Shown here one piece after another: positions 7,381-13,454 of a stretch of 13,454 bases of DNA. Source of the stretch: Bacteroidia bacterium (lineage in GTDB: Bacteria; Bacteroidota; Bacteroidia; NS11-12g; UBA9320). Below the pieces are notes generated by a model. The model searched no databases, was not told the DNA's origin, and worked only from the letters and a program-made list of their open reading frames with translations. The stretch covers positions 1 to 13,454 of the forward strand of contig JABDQY010000231.1 in NCBI GenBank assembly GCA_013042025.1, given 5' to 3'. Position 1 is the stretch's first letter; each line of letters starts with the position of its first letter. The position numbers were made by a program, and so were the translations under genes.

Positions 7381-7901
7381 TATTCTGTATACATCATATT
7401 TTTAGAGATAAAGGCTGCTGCTAATATGGATATTATAAATCCAATAATTAGGCTTTCGGCTATAAGCAATCCAGAATAACCCAATGGTTTATATTGGCTA
7501 GCTATTTGTTGCTTAGTGATTTCAAGTTCCGTTTCTTTATCCGCTGGCAAGATATCTTCATCTGCGGTAATTTTCTTTTCAGCCTGAATAAAAGATTCTT
7601 GGAGCTTTGCATCATAGAAATCACCAGCGGGGTAATACAAAACCAAAAATGAACCAATCATTACAGCAGATCGAACAAAGGCGATGAGCATACCCGACAA
7701 AAGTGTTCTAGCTATAGAAATTGTGCCTCCAATCAGTTTCTTTATAAGAACTAGACCAAAAACAATACAAATAGCTAAAATAAGCGTTTTGGAGAGGTAC
7801 ATTGTATTTGCACTAAAGCTTGTATTCTTAAAAAATAAATACTCTAGTGTAGCACCAAATGAACCTGCAATTATTCCAAAAATCCAAATTGATTTTTGCA
7901 T
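7380..7901 (-). CDS. DUF4199-type four-helix inner membrane protein
   Basis: A 173-residue integral membrane protein with four predicted membrane segments, at about 4-23, 37-55, 64-89 and 143-167. A charged stretch between the third and fourth segments (about 93-138, rich in Asp, Glu and Lys) would lie on one side of the membrane. The order of segments, the GGTISIARTLLSGMLIA region after the second segment and the closing LIIGFIISILAAAFISK match the DUF4199 family as I know it, which is common in Bacteroidota and has no assigned function. It starts 15 bases after the DUF3276 gene and its TAA shares one base with the next ATG. Confidence 0.75.
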   Translation of the reverse strand: MQKSIWIFGIIAGSFGATLEYLFFKNTSFSANTMYLSKTLILAICIVFGLVLIKKLIGGTISIARTLLSGMLIAFVRSAVMIGSFLVLYYPAGDFYDAKLQESFIQAEKKITADEDILPADKETELEITKQQIASQYKPLGYSGLLIAESLIIGFIISILAAAFISKNMMYTE

Positions 7902-7916
7902 AAGATGTTTGTTAAC

Positions 7917-8213
7917 TTATTCGTCTTCAGACGTTTTACGAGTAAACTCATCAAAATCATACTCAGGCATTAAATCACTTTTAACGTAATTAACAGTTTC
8001 AGTGAAAGCTTCTGAGAATTTATTAAAATCTTCTTTGTACAAGAATATTTTATGCTTCACATATCCCCCATCTTCAAATCTTCTTTTACTTTCAGTGATT
8101 GTGATATAATAATCATTACCACGTGTAGTTTTTACATCAAAGAAATACGTTCTTTTTCCAGCTCTTACTTTCTTAGAGAAGACTTCTTCTCTGTCATAAT
8201 TTGACTCCGACAT
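7917..8213 (-). CDS. PUR-family nucleic-acid-binding protein (DUF3276)
   Basis: A 98-residue basic-to-acidic protein with one PUR repeat: four strands from about 11 to 61 (RAGKRTYFFDVKTTRGNDYY, ITITESKRR, HKIFLYKEDF) followed by a helix (about 58-77, NKFSEAFTETVNYV) and an acidic tail ending SEDE. This is the Bacteroidota DUF3276 form of the PUR-alpha fold, which forms dimers and binds single-stranded DNA or RNA; PUR proteins in spirochetes act as gene regulators. Its target here is unknown. It lies 68 bases downstream of the ABC exporter gene and 15 bases upstream of the DUF4199 gene. No strong promoter box was seen before it, so readthrough from the exporter gene is possible. Confidence 0.88.
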   Translation of the reverse strand: MSESNYDREEVFSKKVRAGKRTYFFDVKTTRGNDYYITITESKRRFEDGGYVKHKIFLYKEDFNKFSEAFTETVNYVKSDLMPEYDFDEFTRKTSEDE

Positions 8214-8245
8214 CTCGTTTACTTTATAATATTGTTTTACAAATG

Positions 8246-8281
8246 ACGTAAAAAAATCATTCTTAGCATAATATTTTACGT
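8246..8281. repeat. 8-bp inverted repeat just after the ABC exporter stop codon
   Basis: ACGTAAAA (8246-8253) and TTTTACGT (8274-8281) are perfect inverted copies with a 20-base loop, directly adjoining the exporter stop codon (8282-8284, minus strand). It could fold as a weak AT-rich hairpin ending or slowing the exporter transcript, or be an operator for the PUR gene. No T-run follows the second arm on the minus strand, so an intrinsic terminator is not convincing. The rest of the 68-base gap shows nothing else. Confidence 0.35.
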
Positions 8282-10069
8282 TTACATTAAGTCTTCGCTC
8301 ATCATTTGGGTATTATACAAGTCATAATATAATCCTTGCTGTAATAGCAAATTGGAATGACTTCCTTCCTCTATTATTCTTCCTTTATCCATAAAAAGGA
8401 TGTAGTTTGAGTCTTGAATTGAAGAGATTCTATGACTCATATTGATAAACGTTTGATTTTCATTCCAGTTATCTAAACTGTTTTTGATAGCTACTTCTGT
8501 TTTCGTGTCAACTGCAGATAAACCATCGTCTATTAGGAGTATTGATGGTTTTTTAATCAAAGCTCGGGCAATCGCAGTTCTTTGTTTTTGTCCACCAGAT
8601 AATGTAATACCACGCTCTCCTAACATCGTTTCAAGCCCATTGGGAAAGGAATCAATTTCATTTGAAAGAGATGCACCTTCAATCGCATCTTGAAGATACT
8701 TTTCATCTTCATCGGAATTGCTTCCAAAAAGAATGTTGTTTCTAATGGATTCTGAAAATAAAAAGATGTCTTGAGAAACATAGCCGTATAAGTTTCTTAA
8801 ACTATTAAGGTCATACTCTCCCATCTCTTGACCATCAATGAGTATTTGACCTTTGGTTGGCTTATACACCCCCATTAATAACTTAGCAAGAGTAGATTTA
8901 CCACATCCTGTAGTTCCAATTATTCCAAACTTAGATCCAGCTTCTATTGTAAATGAAATGTTCTGTAATACCCACTGATTGGTGTCTGGATACTTAAACC
9001 ATACATCTTTAAATTCAATACCTTCTATTAATGATTCAATATTTAAGACACCAGTTTCAATTTCTTCAGGTGCATTTAAAAATTCATTTATACGCACTTG
9101 CGAAGCAGCACCTCTTTGAACCAGAGAAGTTACATATCCAAGTGATGCTACAGGCCAAGTAAGCATTCCGACGTAAATTACATATTCAACGATATTCCCA
9201 ACACTAAAATTACCTTTAACTACCTCATTACCACCCACATAAACAGTTAAAAGAATACTTAAGCCAACAAGTCCTAAAACAGCTGGCATAAAAATCCCAT
9301 TGATCATTACCAACTTCATATTATCGGCTTTATAGGTTTCATTCAAGTCATTGAAGTCATCTGAAAAGTTTTGTTCGGCTGCATACGATTTTAATACATG
9401 AATACCAGCAAAAGTTTCTTGAACGTAAGATGTTATGCGACTCAATTTGCTTTGAATCAAATCACTTTGACGATTCATAGAATCACTCACCAAGTAAATA
9501 GTAATCGCCAAGATAGGTAATGGAATCAAAACATAAAGAGTAATTTTTACATTCACATAAAGCATCAAGCCTACAACCATTATAATCATAAAAGAAAGGT
9601 TTAAGAAATACATGATTGCAGGACCTGCAAACGATCGCACTTTGGATACATCATCACTTATTCTATTCATTAAATCTCCAGTATAGTTTTTAGCGTAAAA
9701 ACTTTGATTTAATCGCTGATACTTTTGGAAAATATCATTTTTTAAGTCGAATTCAATATAGCGAGACATTACTATTAGCGTTTGTCTCATGAAGTACATA
9801 AATATCCCCTTTAATAAGGCACTTGCAACGATTATTAATCCGGCAAAAAGAGCAATGCGAGATGTAGTTCTAAAGTATTCAGGAACCGAATTGATATAAC
9901 TCGGACTTTCACCCTTTTTAAGTAGCAGTATTATACCATCGATTGATTCTCTGACGATTGGAGGAATAATAATAGAAAATAAGTTCGAAAGAATGATAAA
10001 GCATATTCCGAGTAGAATGTACCTTTTGTATGTGTAAAAATACTTCGAAAGTGTTAATAGTGCCCTCAA
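8282..10069 (-). CDS. ABC exporter half-transporter with Asp at the catalytic Glu position
   Basis: A 595-residue membrane-ATPase fusion of the MsbA/MdlA/BmrC type. Six membrane segments fall in about 1-320 (first two at about 17-37 and 72-92), then the ATPase domain: Walker A GTTGCGKST (385-393), Q-loop Q433, signature LSGGQ (490-494), Walker B ILLID ending in D514, and H-loop H546. The residue after Walker B Asp, normally the catalytic Glu, is D515 (LLIDDGLSAVD). Heterodimeric exporters such as BmrC/BmrD and TM287/288 have this change in one subunit, so a partner with Glu is expected but is not in the window. The start is TTG at 10069; an in-frame TAA lies eight codons upstream and there is no nearby ATG. 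The substrate, a lipid or a drug-like compound, is unknown. Confidence 0.9.
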   Translation of the reverse strand: MRALLTLSKYFYTYKRYILLGICFIILSNLFSIIIPPIVRESIDGIILLLKKGESPSYINSVPEYFRTTSRIALFAGLIIVASALLKGIFMYFMRQTLIVMSRYIEFDLKNDIFQKYQRLNQSFYAKNYTGDLMNRISDDVSKVRSFAGPAIMYFLNLSFMIIMVVGLMLYVNVKITLYVLIPLPILAITIYLVSDSMNRQSDLIQSKLSRITSYVQETFAGIHVLKSYAAEQNFSDDFNDLNETYKADNMKLVMINGIFMPAVLGLVGLSILLTVYVGGNEVVKGNFSVGNIVEYVIYVGMLTWPVASLGYVTSLVQRGAASQVRINEFLNAPEEIETGVLNIESLIEGIEFKDVWFKYPDTNQWVLQNISFTIEAGSKFGIIGTTGCGKSTLAKLLMGVYKPTKGQILIDGQEMGEYDLNSLRNLYGYVSQDIFLFSESIRNNILFGSNSDEDEKYLQDAIEGASLSNEIDSFPNGLETMLGERGITLSGGQKQRTAIARALIKKPSILLIDDGLSAVDTKTEVAIKNSLDNWNENQTFINMSHRISSIQDSNYILFMDKGRIIEEGSHSNLLLQQGLYYDLYNTQMMSEDLM

Positions 10070-10080
10070 TTCTGATATTC

Positions 10081-10113
10081 TAAAGTTAAATTATATTCTA
10101 CTTTTGCAGCAAA
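10081..10113 (-). promoter_or_regulatory. Candidate promoter for the ABC exporter gene
   Basis: Read on the minus strand, TTTG (10113-10110) is followed after 21 bases by TAACTTTA (10088-10081), one mismatch from TAnnTTTG. Transcription would start near 10076, only about seven bases before the TTG start codon, so the message would be almost leaderless. It overlaps the leucine dehydrogenase promoter on the other strand. Confidence 0.35.
10099..10106 (+). promoter_or_regulatory. Bacteroidota -7 promoter box for leucine dehydrogenase
   Basis: TACTTTTG is an exact match to TAnnTTTG. It would place the transcription start near 10113, leaving about 25 bases before the ATG at 10138. A matching upstream TTTG element is not evident. 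No Shine-Dalgarno sequence is present, as usual in this phylum. Confidence 0.5.
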
Positions 10114-10137
10114 TTTAAGAATTAATAAATCTAATAT

Positions 10138-11238
10138 ATGAGTACTACGACAGTTAAAGCCCACGATACAGATTTGAATTTATTTGCTCAAATTAATACA
10201 ACAAACCACGAGCAAGTTGTGTTTTGTAATGATAATGCAACTGGGCTAAAAGCCATAATCGCTATTCACAATACCGTTTTAGGACCTGGTCTTGGTGGTA
10301 CTCGAATGTGGAACTATAAAGATGAAGCTGCTGCACTTAAAGATGTTTTGCGTCTTTCAAGAGGTATGACTTACAAAGCTGCTATATCTGGACTTAATTT
10401 AGGAGGAGCAAAAGCTGTAATAATTGGAGATGCAAGCAAGCATAAATCAGAAGCTTTGATGCGTAAATTTGGTCGATTTGTTGAAAACTTGAATGGTAAG
10501 TACATTACAGCGGAAGATGTAGGAACTACAACAAAAGATATGGAATATGTAAATATGGAAACTGACAGTGTTGTTGGTTTGCCAGAAAGCATGGGTGGTG
10601 GTGGAGATCCGTCACCGGTTACTGCTTACGGTGTTTATATGGGTATGAAAGCAAGTGCCAAGAAAGCGTATGGAAGTGACAGTCTAAAAGGAAAAAAAAT
10701 TGCTATACAAGGAATTGGTAAAGTTGGAATGCACTTAGTTGAACTTGTTCATAAAGAAGGTGCAGAAATATATGTTTCCGATATAAATGATATTAGCTTA
10801 AAACATGCCGCAGATAATTTTGGTGCAGGGGTGGTTACAGGAAACGACATATATAGCTTGGGCCTAGATATTTTCGCACCTTGTGCATTGGGAGGAATAT
10901 TGAACACTGAAAACATCAATTCTTTAAATTGCAGTATTGTGGCAGGAGCTGCAAACAACCAACTAGCAATTGAAGATGAACATGGAAAAATGATTAAGGA
11001 AAAGGGATTACTTTACGCTCCTGATTTTTTAATTAATGCAGGTGGACTTATTAATGTTTACTCAGAATATATTGGATATAACAGAGAAAATGCAATGCGT
11101 GATACTGAAAATATTTATGACACCACCTTAAGTATTTACAATCTTGCTGAAGAGAAAGGAATGCATACACAAAAAGCTGCAACCATTCTGGCCCAAAAAC
11201 GAGTTGACGACATTTTAGGTGTTCAATCAACCTTTTAA
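10138..11238 (+). CDS. ldh: Leucine dehydrogenase (Glu/Leu/Phe/Val dehydrogenase family)
   Basis: A complete 366-residue enzyme that reversibly deaminates branched-chain amino acids with NAD+ in the cytoplasm, linking leucine, valine and isoleucine to their 2-oxo acids. The catalytic domain shows LGPGLGGTRMW (48-58), GMTYKAAISGLNLGGAK (76-92) with the two active-site lysines K80 and K92 (K68 and K80 in Bacillus numbering, offset 12), and TAEDVGT (124-130) with catalytic D127. The NAD domain has GIGKVG (192-197), and D215 at the end of the next strand favours NAD over NADP. Leucine rather than phenylalanine preference is inferred from overall likeness and length. A GT-C glycosyltransferase gene follows after 14 bases, with no terminator between. 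Confidence 0.93.
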   Translation: MSTTTVKAHDTDLNLFAQINTTNHEQVVFCNDNATGLKAIIAIHNTVLGPGLGGTRMWNYKDEAAALKDVLRLSRGMTYKAAISGLNLGGAKAVIIGDASKHKSEALMRKFGRFVENLNGKYITAEDVGTTTKDMEYVNMETDSVVGLPESMGGGGDPSPVTAYGVYMGMKASAKKAYGSDSLKGKKIAIQGIGKVGMHLVELVHKEGAEIYVSDINDISLKHAADNFGAGVVTGNDIYSLGLDIFAPCALGGILNTENINSLNCSIVAGAANNQLAIEDEHGKMIKEKGLLYAPDFLINAGGLINVYSEYIGYNRENAMRDTENIYDTTLSIYNLAEEKGMHTQKAATILAQKRVDDILGVQSTF

Positions 11239-11252
11239 CTTTTAACAATCAC

Positions 11253-12701
11253 TTGCAATTTAGCAATCGCCTAATTAACTATTTTTTAGCCGTTTTTACG
11301 GTTGCTGTTGTCTCATTCCTAATCTATCTAACGTACATTTCCAGTGGTTATGAAGGTGGGATGGATACTTACAACCACTACCTAATATCAAGACATAGCT
11401 GGCAAAATCACGAATTATTCCTTGATTACTGGGGTAAACCTATTTACAACATTATTGCCTCACCTTTTGCTCAATTTGGTATTGATGGGATGGTTGTGCT
11501 AAACATACTGTGTTTAGTTCTATCCGCATTTCTAAGTTATAAAATTGCACAAGAGTTAAAGTTTAAACATGCATATTTAGCTTATATCTTTACACTATTA
11601 AGTCCAGTGTTTTTAGACAATACGATTAGTTCTCTTACTGAGCCCTTATGTGCTTTATTAGTTATTTTATCCCTTTATTTTTTAGTTAAGGAGAAATACA
11701 ATGCTGGAGCAATAGTTGCTGGATTATTGCCCTTTGCACGATCCGAAGGATTTATAATTCTGTTTGTTGTATTTATCTACTTACTCTTTCAACATAGAAA
11801 TATTAAAACCTTTCTATTACTTGGATTAGGTAGCTTGATTTTCAATACTTTAGGTTGGATAATTACCGGACAAATGTTCTGGATTTTTACCGAAAATCCC
11901 TATATCAATTTCGAACTTTCTGGCAGAAATGTTTGTGGAAATGGAAGCCCCTTCCACTATCTTATTGCCGGACATTATACTTTTGGAAAAATAGCGAGTT
12001 TTCTTCTTGCATTTGGCATCGGTTTGTTTGGTATTAATTTCCTTAGAAATCTAAAAAAACCCGACTTCAAAATGGGTTTAATCACTGCTTCCTTCCTTCT
12101 TTACTTCATGGCTCATGCATTTATTTGGTGGCAAGGTATGATGGGAAGTTGCGGGTACGTTCGGGTTATGACAGTTATTGCACCGCTAGGTTCAATAATC
12201 ATTGTTTATTTCTTAAACTCTTTCTATTCTTTTTTAAGCAACTATTTTGGAAGATCAGGTGAATACGCTGGCATTTTATTCTCAATAATCTTAATTGCAA
12301 ATGCCTTATATGTTCCATACCGCTATTATGAGTATAAATATCCTTTAACAATTTCTGATGAACAACAGCAATATGTAATCCTTAATGATTGGTATCAACA
12401 ACAAGATTTCGACGATAGAACTAAAGTTTTTCTTTACCCTTACTTCTCAATCTTAGCTGATATTAGTCCGTATGACCAAAGCCAACACCTTGATTTTTGG
12501 AAAAGTAGCTTACAATGGACTAAAAAAGGAGATATTCTAATATGGGATAAACATTTCGGGCCCAATGAGTGTGGTACTCCGTTAGATACGATGTTAGCTC
12601 GTAAAGACTGGCAGCTAATTAAATCAGTAATACCAGAGACGCCCATTCCAACCTTAAACAGTGATTCTTTTGAAATTCATGTTTTCGAAAAAATACAATA
12701 G
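11253..12701 (+). CDS. GT-C-type integral membrane glycosyltransferase
   Basis: A 482-residue protein with an N-terminal membrane segment (about 10-30), a first extracytoplasmic loop carrying EGGMDTYNHY (34-43), many further hydrophobic segments to about 355, and a soluble C-terminal part of about 365-482. This is the architecture of GT-C enzymes (ArnT/PMT/GT39-like), which use polyprenyl-phosphate sugars on the outer face of the inner membrane; D38 in the first loop is the likely catalytic Asp. Sugar and acceptor are unknown. The start is TTG at 11253, since an in-frame TGA lies at 11205-11207 and the next Met (M37) would remove the first segment. It follows leucine dehydrogenase by 14 bases and probably shares its message. 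No other glycan genes are near it. Confidence 0.8.
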   Translation: MQFSNRLINYFLAVFTVAVVSFLIYLTYISSGYEGGMDTYNHYLISRHSWQNHELFLDYWGKPIYNIIASPFAQFGIDGMVVLNILCLVLSAFLSYKIAQELKFKHAYLAYIFTLLSPVFLDNTISSLTEPLCALLVILSLYFLVKEKYNAGAIVAGLLPFARSEGFIILFVVFIYLLFQHRNIKTFLLLGLGSLIFNTLGWIITGQMFWIFTENPYINFELSGRNVCGNGSPFHYLIAGHYTFGKIASFLLAFGIGLFGINFLRNLKKPDFKMGLITASFLLYFMAHAFIWWQGMMGSCGYVRVMTVIAPLGSIIIVYFLNSFYSFLSNYFGRSGEYAGILFSIILIANALYVPYRYYEYKYPLTISDEQQQYVILNDWYQQQDFDDRTKVFLYPYFSILADISPYDQSQHLDFWKSSLQWTKKGDILIWDKHFGPNECGTPLDTMLARKDWQLIKSVIPETPIPTLNSDSFEIHVFEKIQ

Positions 12702-12727
12702 TTCTACTTTAGAAATATAAAAAAACT

Positions 12728-12735
12728 TAGGTTTG
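12728..12735 (+). promoter_or_regulatory. Bacteroidota -7 promoter box for nusB
   Basis: TAGGTTTG matches TAnnTTTG exactly, 16 bases before the nusB ATG; TTTAG at 12708-12712 may stand in for the upstream TTTG element. The 50-base gap holds no clear terminator, so readthrough from the glycosyltransferase gene is also possible. Confidence 0.45.
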
Positions 12736-12751
12736 CCGCACTTAACGTTCA

Positions 12752-13454
12752 ATGATAAACAGACGACTAATTAGAATAAAAGTTTTTCAAGCATTATTTG
12801 GAGAATTTGGGCAAGAAAACACTAGACCATCTGTAACACTGAGTAATATTAAGAAGTCAATTCTTGGAGTTGAAAATAACTTTTTAAGTGTTCTTAACTT
12901 TGGACCAGAATTGAGTCATTTCATTAACTCAGAACACAACCCTTCCGAATTAAAATATCAACCTACCTCAGATGATATTAAATCCTACAAACTGATAACA
13001 AATAACAGTTTTATAAAGAAAGTTGCGGCTTTAAATGAAATAGAAGAATTCGCAAAACGTCCAAGTTTTGATTGGCAACAAGAAAAGGAAGTTGTTTTTT
13101 TAATTTACAAAGAACTTAAAAAAAGCGATGCCTTTAAGATAGCAATGTCTAAAGAGTTAAACGAAGAGAACGACTTCGAATTTGCTAAGTTTATCTATAA
13201 ACACCTTCTCTTGGATTCGGTTGAATTTGAACAACTCATGGAACACAAGAATATTTTTTGGTACGATGAAAAAATTCCGATTCTAAAAAGCCTCGAGAAA
13301 GTATTTAAGAGCTATGAAGAACAGGGTCAAATACAATTTCCTGAAGCATCAAAAAATACTGAGGAAGACTTGCAAATGGCTGAAGAGATCTTAAATAATT
13401 ATCTCGAACACCGAACAGACATTCAGGAATGTATAAACGTTTATACCCCAGGAT
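12752..13454 (+). CDS. nusB: Transcription antitermination protein NusB, C-terminus outside the window
   Basis: 234 codons are seen from the ATG to the window edge with no stop. The protein opens with MINRRLIRIKVFQALFGEFG, the NusB start that includes the RNA-binding basic residues RRxxRIKxxQAL. Bacteroidota NusB proteins are about 300 residues, far longer than the 140 of E. coli, because of a long inserted middle part; the visible length and the helical run FIYKHLLLDSVEFEQLMEHK followed by WYDEKIPILKSLEK fit this form. NusB joins NusE (S10) on boxA RNA to prevent early termination in rRNA operons. Missing here is the final helical bundle. A TAnnTTTG box lies 16 bases upstream. Confidence 0.88.
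   Translation, partial: MINRRLIRIKVFQALFGEFGQENTRPSVTLSNIKKSILGVENNFLSVLNFGPELSHFINSEHNPSELKYQPTSDDIKSYKLITNNSFIKKVAALNEIEEFAKRPSFDWQQEKEVVFLIYKELKKSDAFKIAMSKELNEENDFEFAKFIYKHLLLDSVEFEQLMEHKNIFWYDEKIPILKSLEKVFKSYEEQGQIQFPEASKNTEEDLQMAEEILNNYLEHRTDIQECINVYTPG

Noticed and set aside
7003..7989. Plus-strand open frames of 85 and 101 codons opposite the SRPBCC, DUF4199 and PUR genes
   Set aside because: The minus-strand genes there are joined by operon-like overlaps and have recognisable folds; the opposite frames show low-complexity antisense composition.
10371..11248. Minus-strand open frames opposite leucine dehydrogenase
   Set aside because: They lie opposite a complete enzyme with intact catalytic and NAD-binding motifs and have no domain likeness of their own.
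12702..12751. Terminator between the glycosyltransferase gene and nusB
   Set aside because: There is an A-run but no GC-containing hairpin on the plus strand, so no intrinsic terminator can be supported.
1..13454. CRISPR array, insertion sequence, toxin-antitoxin pair, phage or defence system
   Set aside because: No repeats with spacers, transposase motifs, terminal inverted repeats or small paired toxin-like genes were found; almost all the DNA is accounted for by recognisable chromosomal genes.

Overview
The window looks like an ordinary stretch of chromosome from a free-living member of the Bacteroidota, most likely Flavobacteriales or a close relative. The evidence is AT-rich DNA, genes without Shine-Dalgarno sequences, promoter-like boxes of the Bacteroidota type (TAnnTTTG), a giant secreted PKD-repeat protein with an 'A|Q' signal-peptide junction, a DUF3276/PUR protein, a DUF4199 protein and a NusB of the long Bacteroidota form. 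No mobile element, CRISPR array, tRNA or rRNA was seen, and no stretch of 300 bases lacks a gene.

Layout. Positions 1-3935 (minus) hold the first 1311 residues of a giant exported protein whose C-terminus lies outside the window. It carries 13 tandem Ig/PKD-like modules, each framed by two cysteines, followed by the start of a fibronectin-III-like region. A short divergent gap separates it from a plus-strand TPR-type lipoprotein (4023-4733). That gene ends exactly where a long minus-strand gene series ends.

The minus-strand series runs from 10069 down to 4734. In transcription order it holds an ABC exporter half (8282-10069), a PUR-fold nucleic-acid-binding protein, a DUF4199 membrane protein, an SRPBCC/START-like protein, a PlsC-type acyltransferase, gatC, a LolD/MacB-type ABC ATPase and a PduO-type cobalamin adenosyltransferase. 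The genes from DUF4199 to PduO overlap by 1-4 bases or lie 1-5 bases apart, so they are almost certainly cotranscribed. They mix translation (GatC), lipid synthesis (PlsC), envelope transport and cofactor work rather than forming one pathway.

On the plus strand, from a compact divergent promoter region (10070-10137), come a leucine dehydrogenase (10138-11238), a GT-C-type membrane glycosyltransferase with a TTG start (11253-12701), and the first 234 codons of nusB (12752 to the window end) behind its own promoter-like box.

No undescribed multi-gene system could be supported. The points most worth a second look are the regular cysteine-framed module array, the exporter half whose catalytic glutamate is aspartate and which has no partner nearby, the PlsC protein with a changed FPEG motif, and the very compact gene junctions.
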